From Asterella californica (Eukaryota; Streptophyta; Marchantiopsida; Marchantiales; Aytoniaceae): a DNA stretch of 64,000 nucleotides. The notes beneath the pieces were generated by a model, which worked only from the letters and a program-made list of their open reading frames with translations, made no database searches and was not told the origin of the DNA. The translations under genes were made by a program, and so were the position numbers. This document shows positions 24,060-35,867 of the stretch, one piece after another. Every line of letters begins with the position of its first letter. Positions within the stretch are counted from its first letter, which is position 1. The stretch spans positions 15,314,001 to 15,378,000 of the forward strand of contig JAYKYS010000012.1 in assembly GCA_036924285.1 (NCBI GenBank), written 5' to 3'.

Positions 24060-24600
24060 TAGGTTACAGCAATTCAATTTGAATTGCTGGTTTAGGAGCG
24101 ATTCACTCCGAATCGCTCTCAGATGTAAGACAAATCATGATGATTTGCCCTACAGAGCGAGCGATTCAGACCTCAAATCGGTGAAATAGAGCAAAACAGT
24201 TGAGCGAAACAAAGCAAAACAATATCCAAACAGTCGAGCGAAACACTAATGTTTCACTCGACTATCTCGTTCTTAACCAGAACAAAGCGGGACATGATAT
24301 CCTCGCTCGACGAACAAGCAAACATTTTGTTTCGCTTTACAGTCGAGTGAAACACTAGTGTTTTGCTTGACTGTTTTGCTCTTAACAAGAACATGCAAAA
24401 CAAGTTGCCTCACTTGACGAAGGAGTGAAACAATTTTGTTTCGCTCGGTCTTGTTAAGAACGAGTGAAATAGAAATGTTCTGCTTGTTTATCTCTTCGAC
24501 CAAACGAAACTACTATGTTCCTCTCGACTTACAAGTGAAACAGTCTTGTTTCGTTCAATTTAGAGCAAACAACCTTGTTTCGTTCACCTTAGATCGAAAT
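24060..24600. repeat. Field of short palindromes, GAAACA/TGTTTC type
   Basis: Begins with distinct hairpins AGCAATTCAA/TTGAATTGCT, GAGCGATTC/GAATCGCTC and AAATCATGATGATTT. It continues as about ten alternating copies of GAGYGAAACA and TGTTTCGCTCGA spaced 20-40 bases apart. Non-coding. Two more copies occur at 25660-25695. Confidence 0.75.
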
Positions 24601-25282
24601 AATGGTTGTATCGTTCACAAAATGCAACCTAAAATCATTCACACACAACTACCTAAAATATGTTATGTTAACCCTATCATTTATCATTTATTTTTTTATA
24701 GCTGAGGCCGAGGAGAACATGAGGGGGTGACCATCCATGTTCAAATATAGTTATGAAGAAAATAAAAGATATCACTTGAAATGGTGTTAGGTTCAGAAAG
24801 AAGAAGTGGAGAATGCATTACATGGAGTAGAAGAAAAAGACCTAGATCGACTAGCGTTACTGGTGATTTTGTAATTTGACTTTCCTCGTCTCGATGTTTT
24901 TTTTGTTTGGTTTTGTTTTTATGCCTCTTTTTTTGTGGGGCTTTCTGCAGCCGTATGCTGCTGCCCTTGCACAGAATGAATCCCGATGTAAGTATCTATA
25001 GTCATAATCTCTTTATGTAGCTCTTTAAAACTTGTATTCATGTGTTAGATTAGTGCAAAAATCTTTATATGTATGAGCTTTAAACTTGTAAGCATGATAT
25101 TCATTAGTAGTTTGTAATCTTTGTGGATTTGTATGACGAGGAGACTCATCGTGCTACTATAAGAGGACATGAGATTTTGCTTGATGAATCTTTTGTCCAT
25201 GAGATATTTGTTCAACTGATAAGAACAACTGTCTCGCGTCCTTATTATAATTTCTCTTTCTTTTCTAAGGGTTCCATGTGCC

Positions 25283-26119
25283 AAATATCTCGACTTCCGT
25301 GATCGATCACACCTTTGCTTTTTGCATAAAAGTAAAGTTCACAAGAGTGCGTCGCCTCATAGTGTTATAGAGGAGTTTGATAGATGATCGGTTTTCTCAA
25401 AAAGATGAAAAAAGCAAGCGATAATTGTTATGGATGTGTGAACACTCCGAGTGGAAAAAGTTTTTCTAGAGATTTGTCTAGATAAATTCCATGTTATCAT
25501 ATGGACATCTCGTACTTTACTAAACACGGGAGTTCTAGTATGTGCTATGGAAGCGAAGGATTACCTACCTCTTGGATGTGCAACTAGGAAGGTTTATTAT
25601 CTTTCATCATTCACTACTATGTGAATAGTTGTTTACTTTGTATAAAACTTGATGGAACATCTTGTTTCGCTCAGGAACTGAGCAACAGCGAAACACACAC
25701 AATTTTTCTCTTTTTTCTTTTGCCAAATAGTCTTTACCATTTTGTATTATAACTTGTATTTTTTCTATGAGGTATGCAGAGTGTTTGCTTAGGACATGAG
25801 TTTCAAGTACAAGATTGTTCGAGAAGCAACATTCGAGAATCACCTATACTTGAAAGATTTCATGATTCTTCATCAGGACAACTTAAGCACGAGGGATGTT
25901 TTGATGATGGACGACAGTCCAGTCAAGAATTTCATCAATCATCCTTTTAATGCTATCCATCCTCCGTCTTTTTCTCTTTTCAATATAGATAGTGGTAGAG
26001 AGAGTTATTTAGAAATCACTTTGTTACCTTGGCTTCTTCATAAGAGTATAGTCTCGAGGAAACAATTTCTTATGTGTAGAGTAGATTCTCTGAGGTTTTT
26101 GCTCAGGATCCTTTTCTAA
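25283..26119 (+). pseudogene. FCP1/NIF-like HAD phosphatase remnant
   Basis: Resembles the C-terminal-domain phosphatase family that acts on RNA polymerase II tails. Recognisable blocks: FLEICLDKFHVIIWTSRT (about 25465-25520), then LKDFMILHQD, VLMMDDSPVKNFINHPFNA and IHPPSFSL in the open frame 25796-26119, which holds the second acidic motif (DDSP). The N-terminal DxDx nucleophile motif is not clear in 25283-25380. Stops separate the blocks; some could be introns (for example a stretch 25600-25790), but no complete splice model was found. It may have been carried here by a transposon. Family call fairly sure, integrity low. Confidence 0.55.
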
Positions 26120-26640
26120 CCCTAAGAGAGTAATAGAGGAAGACTATCATGGAAGAGGTCAATCTCATTTGGAGATCAATGCCACATGGAGTTTTCATGC
26201 ATCTCACATCTTCTCAAGTCTGAGTGAGACAAATTGTTTTCATATTGTAAGAGACTCTAGAGCAAACTCAAACTTGAATGTCTTTGGAGGTGCATTCTCA
26301 TACTTTACATACTAAGAGAAGGAGTATAGGATAAGGTTCAGGTCAATGCTGACCATCCAAAGTGAGTACACGAATCGCTGACGTGGTTTACATGCAACCT
26401 TAGATATAAAACTCCAAAACAACATCTAGAGGTCTCAGAATGAGTCACTCAAGGACTCGTTAGAAAGCTCTCAAAGAGTACAAACTAGAGCATTTAAGGC
26501 ATGCCTTAAGCCTTGTCTCTAGCTGTCTATTTTCGTGTCTAAAAACATCGTTTGGATCCTCAAATTCATTTTGAAAAGTTTCGGTGATCTTTCAGCGCTC
26601 TCGTCTATTAGTAGAAGTACTCTTTTGTTACATCTATTCT
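26120..26640. other. No recognisable feature
   Basis: Lies between the phosphatase remnant and the gag remnant. No open frame of interest and no repeat seen. Confidence 0.45.
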
Positions 26641-26649
26641 CGGGCAGAT

Positions 26650-27160
26650 TTAGACGTAAGTGATTGTTATATCCAAGACTTTTACCAAATCAATTTTCAT
26701 CTCTAATCAATAAGTAGAACTCCAAGAACGACTTCATGATGATCCGATTAGAGTCTTTCAAGAAGTACTCATCCATCAAGGCACGAGCAAACATCTCTCA
26801 ATCCTTGCCAAAATGCTTCGTTAGAATTTTAGCATGATCTCTAATCTTTGGAGTTGCTGCCAACTCAAAACGTCTCAGGCATCTTATCTTCTGATACTCG
26901 GTTCAGCTCCATCTCCTTCACACACTGCCTCAGATACCTTGAGAAGTCCCCTCCATCAAATTGGTCAATCTTGCTGATCACTGTTTGAAGCGTCTTTGTC
27001 ATCAAAGCTTCCTTTCGCTCATCAAACTTGTTGGCGTAAGAACAGTGTGAATACTTGAGACGTCAATGTAGTCATAGGATCCAACTGCACCTTTGGTAAT
27101 CCACCCTAATCACTTGCTCCATTTTCGTCACTGTTCTCGTCTCCATTCATGACTACCAGT
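26650..27160 (-). pseudogene. Ty3/gypsy gag capsid-region remnant
   Basis: Minus-strand translation gives pieces typical of plant gypsy capsid proteins: DQFDGGDFSRYLRQC, KEMELNRVSEDKM, then in shifted frames IRDHAK..HFGKD and DEYFLKDSNRI. It is broken by frameshifts and stops. Its orientation is opposite to the protease and integrase to the right, so the locus is rearranged. Confidence 0.6.
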
Positions 27161-27489
27161 CTCCTCTTCAAAGTTCAAACATAAAAGAAATCTCCACCTT
27201 AGACCTTCACATCGAGTTCATCGTTGTATCGGGTCAAATTTTGCATGAAAGTTGTCTAGGAAAATGTGAGGTTTTTGGTTGTGGAGATATCACGTGCTGA
27301 ACATAGACAAGAAAGAGAGAAACAACCACAAGAACAAGCTTCGCAAGATATAGAACTCTAACAAATCCAAAAAGATAAAAATTGTAGCGAAGAAACTGTA
27401 GAAAACCTATCTGAGAACTTTTTTTTGCCAAATGGTCTTCAAATGTCCATAGGATCTTCCTTTCTGACTCTGTTGGTCCTAAGAACTTT

Positions 27490-27900
27490 CAGATCTAACA
27501 ACCGAAATATCTCCAATTTTTGATCGCAGGGGATCGAATCTTTAAAAGCTCCTCCACTATTGCAACTACTTGTGTCGATAAGTGATCCTCAACTAACTTT
27601 TTCATCTCTCTTCTACCAAAGTTGATCCAAAGAAGCACATCCGTATCTCTCAACGCTAGCTTCTCATCTTTCCAGAAGATCACCCCTTCTCATCTTTCCA
27701 GAAGATATCAGTGAACTCTTTGTAATCTTTGCATGGATGATCAATACCATCGCACCTTATACATCGTTGGATCCAACATTGCTTCTCAACGGGTTTTGCT
27801 CCGCATGTAGACTACTGCTCCTCCAACCTTGTGAGCTTGATCTGCAGGTCTCGCATTCCATGCATGATCTCCTCAAGGTTTGAATCATCCTTCTTCGAAG
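27490..27900 (-). pseudogene. Ty3/gypsy gag zinc-knuckle region remnant
   Basis: Minus-strand pieces: IMHGMRDLQIKLTRLEE, CIRCDGIDHPCKDYKEF and FGRREMKKLVEDHLS, the spacing of a plant gypsy zinc-knuckle and linker. A 26-base direct duplication at about 27655-27706 is present. On the minus strand it precedes the capsid remnant, the reverse of normal gag order. Confidence 0.5.
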
Positions 27901-27954
27901 ATACTATAGATGTCTGAACAAGTCATTATAGTCACAATCCCTGATCTCGAGTTA

Positions 27955-28310
27955 CGATAGAGACACTGGTGAGGATTGGAGATTTGGAAGAGCTAATGGT
28001 TGCTTTGATTGATCATGGATCAGAAATCAACATCATGTCGAAAAAGTTATACAAGAGGAAAAAATGACTTATCGACATAAAACATGGGTGGGTCATAAGA
28101 GCAGCCAATAACACAAGAGGAGATTTGTATGGAGCTTGTCTAGATATTAGAGTCCGGATAGGTGATGTTGCTATCGAGCAAAACTTCTTTGTTCAGGAAG
28201 CAATGTCGTACCCGCTCCTCTTTAGACAATCTTTCATCACAACAACTCGGATGGAGATGAAGGTGCTAGACGACAGATCTGCTTATGCTAAGATCTGAAG
28301 TTAGGATGGA
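27955..28310 (+). pseudogene. Ty3/gypsy aspartic protease remnant
   Basis: Encodes VRIGDLEELMVALIDHGSE with the acid-protease active-site region written as D-H-G in place of the usual D-S/T-G. It continues with HGWVIRAANNTRGDLYG, IGDVAIEQNFFVQE and MEMKVLDDRSAYAK. One TGA breaks the frame near 28068. D-H-G may be a subfamily trait, not a mutation; this cannot be decided here. Confidence 0.65.
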
Positions 28311-28499
28311 AAGGGACGGTACAATTCTTGACTATATCATCAAATCACGAGCTCAATCGAGATCATCTAAGAGAGAAACCGCTTCTAAAGGTGAGTGAAG
28401 AGTTCAAGAATTTTCGTTAAGTATCACTATAGAGCGGAATTGTAATAGTGCACAAGAGAAGATACTCTCGCTTGAAGAAGAAAGTATCTTTTGTACAAA

Positions 28500-29047
28500 G
28501 TTTGTCGAGTTTTTAGAGTGTGAGATTGCTGTTTAGAAGGTTAAAGCATTGAGAAGAAAAGAACAAAAACATTTGCATGAGGTTGAGTTGATGTTGAGAG
28601 AGTTGGGTGAGCTAGAAGAGGATGAATGGACTTCAAGTGTTTATGAGGGGATGAATTGTAGGACCTTTTGTAACCTGCACAACCTTATCCATGTCCTCCC
28701 ATCCAATAGACAAGAGGATGGGAGGATATGGATAAGGTTGTGCATTCATTCAAGGGAGGTCTATTCAGTGATCAAATCATTCCGAGCACATGAGGTTCAA
28801 GTTGAGATGAAGTACAAGACAATGGATAAGAAGCTAGTTGCTGGTCTCTTGCGGGATAACACTAACCAACAGATAGATCGAGCTTCAAGAGAGAAGAGTT
28901 TGAGAGATCCTACAATGATAGGGCATAAGTTCACGGACTAGACTCTTGAAGAACTGAATTGAATCTGATGGGTCTCTTTTGCTAGTAGAGAGGAAGTGTT
29001 TCAAGAAAATGCTTTCACGAGATGGGAAAGCATTTGCCTTTGAGCCA
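28500..29047 (+). pseudogene. Ty3/gypsy linker and start of reverse transcriptase
   Basis: Open frame 28549-28941 gives HEVELMLRELGELEEDEW, VEMKYKTMDKKL, SREKSLRDPTMIGHKF. After a stop come KCFKKMLSRDGKAFAFEP, the stretch that precedes reverse transcriptase in this gypsy lineage. The frame is cut at 29048, where a copy of the GAAGAC family starts. The polymerase and RNase H domains are absent. It contains a 29-bp inverted repeat at 28676-28744. Confidence 0.65.
28676..28744. repeat. 29-bp inverted repeat inside gypsy sequence
   Basis: Arms 28676-28704 and 28716-28744 differ at one base; 11-base loop. One arm is the original coding sequence and the other an inverted copy, so this is a small fold-back duplication. 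It has the geometry of a short hairpin RNA precursor. Confidence 0.85.
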
Positions 29048-29690
29048 TGTGGTGCCCACAATTTACAAGATTGGAGATTTTTTGAAATTTTTAAAGTTAA
29101 TAACGTATTATGTAATTGAAGTAGCCTTATTACTTAAGATTACACCTTGCTTAGAGAGAAGATGATCTTAAGGACTTTTTGTAAAGAGAAGTCTACTTCT
29201 TCGGAAGACGGAAGACGGTATCTTCTAGGAAGACGTCTTCTCGATCGTGTCTTTCAAAAGACGGAAGACAGAAGACGGACATCTTTCGGGAAGACGGTGA
29301 CTGTGTCTTTGAGATACCAACCGCACGTCACGTAGGTGAGGGGTAGGTATACCAGCCAGGTAGTCATCATAGTAATAGGTAGACCAAGGTAATCGAACCC
29401 CTAATCACACAGGAAAGACACGAGCTGGAGGCGCATTAGCATCAACTCCCTTGCTGCTTCTCGCATTGCAAATCGACTGCGCTTTATGATCGATTTGCAC
29501 CTTGGAGAATCGAAGTAACATTAGAAGCGAGGAGAGTTGAAATTAGGAGCACACAGGATCGAATTGAGGCAAGAGAGAGAGCGAAGTCGATTTTACCAAC
29601 TAGGAGCACATTCGAGCTGAAGAAATATCTGAAGATTTCAAGAAGTAGAAATCGAAGGTTGATTAGGAACCAGAGAGAAGTCTCTATGAC
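29048..29690 (+). repeat. GAAGAC family, truncated inverted copy
   Basis: Starts TGTGGTGCCCACAATTTA and matches the complement of 35867 down to about 35290 along its whole length, including GCTTAGAGAGAAGATGATCT and repeated GGAAGACGGAAGACGG. It breaks the gypsy frame at both ends. Only the outer 640 bases of the 1.9-kb unit are present. Confidence 0.8.
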
Positions 29691-29725
29691 TCATGGAATA
29701 ATTCCATGACGGTCTAGTATGTGGA

Positions 29726-30804
29726 GGACATTTCGCAAGCAAGTTGACGGCCCTCAAGATACTTGACGTAGGATATCATTGGAGGGGGATGTTTAGAGAT
29801 TGCATGACGTATAGTAAAACCTGTGATGTTTGTCAAGCTTTCGCTATCAAATCTAGTGTTTCTACTCCTCTTAGATCTTGGACCTTTTGAGAAATGGGGA
29901 ATAGATTTTGTTGGGCCTTTGAATCGCACCCCTCGCAACAATAAGTATATTGTTGTAGCCACATATTACCTTACAAAATGGGTAGAAGCTAGACCTCTTG
30001 TAATTATTGGAGAAGTTGAGGTGGGTAGATTTCTGTACGAACGGATCATTACTCGATTTGGATGTCCCTTGGAGTTAGTTTCCGATAGGGGTCGAGAATT
30101 TGTGAGTGGTATGACTACTGCTATGTGCACACACTTCTCCATTTCTCAGAGGGTTACTACTTCATATAAACCTAGTTCAAACGGTTTGGTAGAGAGGACA
30201 AAATTTACCTTGTGTCAAATGTTAGCAAAGGATGCTGACATGGAAGGGGTCAAACACAACTGAGACAAGCGTCTTCATGCGGTTCTATGGGAGTATCGTA
30301 CAACAGTGAAGACGTCTACGGGATGTTCACCTTTCAAGATGGTGTATTGGTTGGAATCTAGATTACCAATCCAGTTCGACCTAACCACCTTTCAGACCTT
30401 GCAAGCTAGAATCGAAGAGAAAGAGCGGCCCAATAGCTGAGAAAGAGAGAAGAGAAACCTTGTTGGAGCTGGAGGAGAATAGAGACGATGCAGCTCAACG
30501 AATTGAGATGGCTCAGCTACAACAGAAGAAGAGCTATGACAAGCGCTTGACGAAGAACAAAACAAAATTATAACCATTTCAAAAGGGTGAGTGAGTGATG
30601 TTATGGGATGCTATTAGACACAAGCGAGTTCAAAAAAAGTTCTTACGTCGATATTTTAGACCTTTCATCATCTCCAAAATGTGGAGTAATAACATCTATG
30701 ATCTTCAAGAAAGGAATGGTACATTCTTCGACCGAGTGAACCACGACAAGCTGAAGAAGTTTCATCAATGTGATACTTCACTCCGAGGACGGAGTGAAAA
30801 TTAA
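29726..30804 (+). pseudogene. Ty3/gypsy integrase remnant
   Basis: The zinc-binding block begins GHFASKLTALKIL and ends CDVCQAFA (29726-29860), followed after a one-base shift by the catalytic core: KWGIDFVGPL (first Asp), LVSDRGREF (second Asp) and SSNGLVERT (Glu), in open frame 29823-30263. A stop at 30261, then KTSTGCSPFKMVYWLES and, in 30595-30804, QKKFLRRYFRPFII with VNHDKLKKFH, the usual C-terminus. Catalytic residues remain but the frame is broken at least twice. Confidence 0.8.
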
Positions 30805-30815
30805 GTTTGGGGATA

Positions 30816-31611
30816 AATGTCACACCACAAGTATCTCATTATTTATGTTTGTGCTTATATAAATTTCATTAGGTATAACTATCTTATACGTTACTCTAGT
30901 TCAAAGATCTAAATCTAGAGTGATCAAAAGTAGTCATAACTAGCTGAGATAGTTATAACTAAGTTGAGGAAACTATTAGAGGTTCCACTATGGCATTATG
31001 TGACAAGTTCGGAGCTCTAAATATGCTTCTCAAAAGTATGTAACTTTGTCGACCATCGCAGATTGGATGCATTCGTGCACAAAGATCTAAAGATGCTCCT
31101 CAAAAGACATATTAGTTTGTTGTCGTCTTTTGATTAGGTAGCGTGGAAAGTTAACACTTTACAAAAGCTAAAGTATGAGAATCTCTTACTTTAGTAAAGG
31201 AGAACAAGTAATGTGTGTGCTATTCTTAAAGTCTTAGTAGCCTTTAGAAGTTTAAACTATTTGGGATTGCGCACTTATCATGAGATAACGTAACTTAGTG
31301 AAAGTTACCACAGTAAGAAGTTGTAGAGTATATAAGGAGGAGTTGAGAGGGTGGAAGACACTCTCATTTTTCTGTCGATAAGTAAAGTGAGCATTAGAGA
31401 CCTTGGGAGTCCTTGAGTACTATGTGATGCAATGTGGAGAGCGAGGTTAGAACTTGTTTGCAGGAATGCTATTAGAGAGACCGATGTGATCATAAGGGTC
31501 AGAGAGTTGAGTGAAGTGAGCATGGGTATAATTGAATCTTTGTAATTAAGGTGCACTAGTAATCCTAGTCATCTGAGGTACCTCTGGGTGAGAGACAGAC
31601 CGGCTTACAGT
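30816..31611 (+). repeat. Putative gypsy 3' LTR
   Basis: Begins TGTCACACCACAAG right after a purine tract (AAGTTTGGGGATAAA) that looks like a polypurine tract, and could end near ...CGGCTTACA (31610). The matching 5' LTR was not found, so the end is a guess. Confidence 0.5.
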
Positions 31612-31624
31612 CCTCCTAACTTGC

Positions 31625-33967
31625 TGCCTACTCTAATTCGTTGGGTGTGATCTCCTCCTGATCGGTTCCTACTTGAACTCCTAAATTGACCTCTGATAAA
31701 GTGGGAAGCCCTGCTGGTACCTCGGGTGTGACTAAGGTGGCTTCCTCCTCGATGTTCGTGGCTTGCTCTTCTGGGACGGCTTCGGAAGACGGAAGTCTTC
31801 TGGGAAGCTGAGTCCACCTGCGCTTCCTCGCTCTTCTATGACACTGCTTCGGCACTGGGAGCTGGGTGACTTCACAGTGGTCAGAAGAAGTCATCTCCTC
31901 CACTCAAAACACTTGGAAAGACAACTCTACTTCTGGTCTTCCAAAGACACCTTGTCTTCCGAGGCTTCTTCTGGGATCTTCTCGGCTTCCAACGCTGTCA
32001 CTACCAAGTGGACAGCGAGGTCGAATTCCTCCTTCTCCAAATCTTCCCCGATCGCTGATCCTGGAGCATGAGAAGATATAGCTGCTGGCCGTGAGATCGA
32101 GGGAAGATCGTAAAGCATCTTCAAGCTCTCAATCTGCCGATCCAGGTAGCGGAACATGCTGTCCTTGCACTCCATTAACATCGTCTTGGAATCGTCATCT
32201 CACTCCCTAGCTAGGGTGAGAAGCTTCCTACCCGCAGTGAAGTTGAACTTCTTGCGAAGTGCTTCCAACGTCTGCGTCATAAGTCTCTTTGCTCGGGCTT
32301 CTGCTTCTTCCCGTTGCATCTTCTCTGCTACAACTTGTGCTTCTGTGGCTTCTTGCAGTGTCTTCCATGTTGTCTTCTCTTCTACGAGAGAGATGATCTT
32401 ATCTCTTACTCGCAGAACCTCATGGTCACGATGCTGTAGACGTGCCTGCAACTCCTGATTGCTCTTCCTCAGCTGTGTTGACTCCTTGGCAGAAGTGGCT
32501 GCTTCCGTCCTGTACTTTGCTGCAAGCTTCTCCGTGGTGCGGAGGTTGGCTTCCAGCGCGTCCACCTTCTTCTGGACATCTTCTTGCTGCATCAAGGTGC
32601 GCAGACCGAATCCAGGTCGAGTGGCTTCTCATGAGCCATCGCGTGCTTCTCCACAAGCTCCATAGCTGGCTGGATCTCCGAATGAAAGAAGGCGTTGAAT
32701 TCCTCCAACCTTCTTCTAGCAGAAGATAGGTTCATCTCCACAATCCGATCGGAGGTGTCTTCCTTGTCTTCCAAAGGCAAGGATGCCCCTTCCACCACTA
32801 TGGTCTTCTGCTTCTGCGAGCGAGAAGACACTACTCTTCTCATCTTCCGGGGTGGAAGATCTCTTCTCACTGTAGGAGCGGTTCTCTTCGTCGCAATCAG
32901 AATGTCAACCCAAACTTCGGCTTCTGGAGTCTTCGGAAGACTCCTTGTAATTGTAGAAGCTGTCTTCTGCGTAGTTCTGGTGCCCAGCGTCTCCTCCTGA
33001 GAATCCGACTCCGATCCAAAATGAATGATCGGGAAAGAGGTGACCTTCCTAGGCACACTCCTAGGTCTCATCTTCCTTGGCGGTGATGCGTCTTCTGTAT
33101 CGCTGGAGTCATCTTCTCGCATTAGAAGCATCTTTTGATGAGTGCCTGGTCTTGTCTGAGACTCTAAAGTGGGAGGGAGAGTTACGGTCGCTGCTTGATC
33201 TTCTTCTCCCGAGGTCTCTTCCTTCATCTCGCACTGTCTTGTTCGTCCATACCTCGTCAATTGGTCTTCTGTCAAGTCCGCCTTGGACACGTACAGATAA
33301 CAGAAGAACGGGGTGAGGTGTCTTCCTGCTGGGGTGCCCAAGTACACTAACTCTGCCTGAACGTAAGCATGGAAGAAAGCGTCCCAATTAACGGATAGTC
33401 CTTCCCAAATGACTTCCAAGAACTCCACGTCTTGATCTCCAAGGTATCTCGTCTTCTGTACTTTCCCCTTGGGAAAGAGGTGAAGAAATAGTTTCGTCAG
33501 AAGATGCTTCCGCGGCTCCCGGTAAGCTTCAACCTTCCATCCATTCCTTCCCTGTCTATCTTTCAGGAAGAGGCAAGTCGTGCTTCCAAGCACATGCCAC
33601 TTCCTGAGATCATAAGTAAGATCTTCTTCTCGAGCTCGTACCCTCGGTTCTCGGATTCTGACATGTGAAAGATCCTGTGCCACCACTCCGTCGTCCAGGA
33701 AGATGGTCTTCCACGAGCAACCTCTGTCTTTGCAGGTACAAGGTTACGAGGAGACAGTGCTGTCCAAACCTCCTCCAGAAGACTGTGGTCCGCGAGGTTC
33801 CAGTCCCACAGGAAGAAGTCGAGACCCAACTCCTTAATGAAAGGTTTGATCTCTGTCAACTTTGCTGCTGGGAACATCAACCCTCGAGGATGCATCGACA
33901 TGCTTCGAGTCTCTATTACACTAAGCCACACGTACTTGATGTGAGCCGAAGGCTCAGTCCTTCCCAA
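31625..33967 (-). pseudogene. Long ORF of the GAAGAC family (coiled-coil protein), broken
   Basis: About 780 codons on the minus strand in changing frames: 33967 to about 33660, 33686-32592 (364 codons), 32595-32200, 32202-31927 after an in-frame TGA at 32200-32202, then 31903-31628. The N-terminal part (FFLWDWNLAD, KLFLHLFPKGKVQK, WEGLSVNWDAFF) is a compact domain of unknown family that resembles proteins repeated in plant transposon regions. The middle is low-complexity Arg/Ser/Glu with nuclear-signal-like basic clusters; 32595-32200 is a coiled coil. No polymerase, protease or transposase motif. Coding sequence shows the same GAAGAC/CTTCC excess as the flanks. Function unknown. Confidence 0.5.
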
Positions 33968-35867
33968 GTCCTCACAGTCTAGCTTCCACTCTCAGAAGAC
34001 GAATCTAGTCTTCCAGAAGACAGCTATTTCGTCTTCCGAGATTCTAACAGTGCTTCCTAAGTACCTCTCGTCTTCCGAGCTATATTTAAACAATCCTAAC
34101 TAAGCAAGACATCGCATGGATTCCCAAGAAGACAACCAACCTTGCATTTCATCCTACTTCCTAATAGAAGATACAAGATATGTGAGAAGCAGAGTGTACG
34201 AAAAAGGTTCAGAAGATGATCGCAGACTCTTGCGATGACAGTGACCTCCAAGAAGATCCCGAGATAGCTTTCGATTAACTGATGTATTCGGAAGACTTCT
34301 CGTAGCCAGGCTTCCCATCACCTATCTTCTGCTTCCTACACGCAATCTAACCTTGGAATAGACACGGAACATTCATACTCTGTTCTTCCGACTCCTCACC
34401 TCTCATACACACTCAGAAGAAGCTTGCTGCACGACGAGAAGACATGACTCTCGACCATTCTCTCCAGATTCTGCCAACAAGGCTTCTCACAACTCTCTTC
34501 TAAGTTCGGGAAGAAGAAGGAATATGCTGCTATGGGTTGGACAGAATAGACCCGTAAAGGATCCTCACGTCTTCTCGCGCATTCTGCCAGCCTTTCCAAT
34601 CTTCTAGTCTCTCTAGGAAGATGTGGATTTGAGAAGCTCGGAAGATCGGGAGACACAAGCCTGATTCTCAACTTCCAGCTTCTCGAAACAACAATCAACA
34701 CCAAGTCCCTCAAGATTCGTACCAAGCCTCTCTCAACACAAAACCCAATCCAATCCAATCTTGATACGAATTGAGCACAGTCATCTTCCGAAGACGTTCA
34801 GACATCCAGAAGCATTTTTCGAAGATATTCAGATCTTCAGAAGCATCTTCTGTCCAGGAACAGAGATTCGGTAGGGTAGGAAAATTGATAGTCAGTTGAT
34901 CGAATTTAAGAATGGGAGATGAGGAAACTTGATTCCAACTTGGGAAGAAGCGGGAAGATGACTATCGAAAATTGGCCAGCGCTTCCGCGTCCAATTTTCA
35001 TAGAAGAAAGTTCAGGGTAGGGAAATCGATCGATGGGCTTCCTGCAAACGAGCGAGGAAGCGCGGGGGACATCAAATCAGAGACGAGAAGCGGTCGGAAA
35101 GAAAAGAACACGGGAAGAACCTCAGTACTGCTTCTGGCTGCTTCTGTTGCGCCTCCAGTCTTCTATGTGCTTCCGCTCGTCAATCTCAACTCCAATGTGA
35201 TCCCACGAACCTGCTCCTGTCGTGAATCTTGAGCTATGCCCCTCTGTTGCTACAATCGATTCTTACTCCTTTTTCGAAATCTCTCTAATCAACCCTCGAT
35301 GTCTGCTTCCTGAAATCCACAGGGATTCCTTCAGCTTGATTGTGCTTCCAGTTTAATAGAATCGACCTCGCTCTCTCTCTTGCCTCAATTCGATCTTATG
35401 AGTTCTCAATTCCACTTTCCTTGCTTTCTACGACTCAATTCGATATCCGATTGCAATCGACCTCTGAAAGCGCAGTTGTCTTTCAGTGCGGAAAGCAGAC
35501 GACTGATCTCATGCTAATGTGCCTCGTCTCGTATCTTCTCTTCGATTTAGGTTAATGCCTTCGGTTACTCCGAATTATCTAATATTGGGTAGTACACCTA
35601 CTCTTGGGTGATGTGACACGTGGTTGGTACCCCTGCAGTCGCGGTCACCGTCTTCCGTCTTCCGTCTTCTGGAAGACATGATCGAGAAGACGTCTTCCGG
35701 AAGATGTCCGTCTTCCGTCTTCTGAAGAAGTCGACTTCTCTCTACAAAAAGCTCTTAAGATCATCTCCTCTCTAAGCAAGGTAATAAGGTTATTTCATTT
35801 ACATAGACAGGTCATTAACTTTAAAAATTTCAAAAAATCATAAATCTTGTAAATTATGGGCACCACA
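33960..35867 (-). repeat. GAAGAC family unit A
   Basis: On the minus strand it begins TGTGGTGCCCATAATTTA (35867) and runs into the ORF start (33967). It matches unit B along its length. Long-terminal-repeat-like start (TG), but no second LTR on the far side was found. Short frames are scattered and not called. Confidence 0.7.

Noticed and set aside
32442..33316. Plus-strand frames with Ser/Leu content
   Set aside because: Antisense shadows of the GAAGAC-family ORF.
29048..35867. A single DNA transposon with long inverted ends made by the two opposed GAAGAC copies
   Set aside because: The gypsy sequence continues on the inner side of the left copy as well as the outer side, so that copy is an independent insertion and not one end of a larger element.
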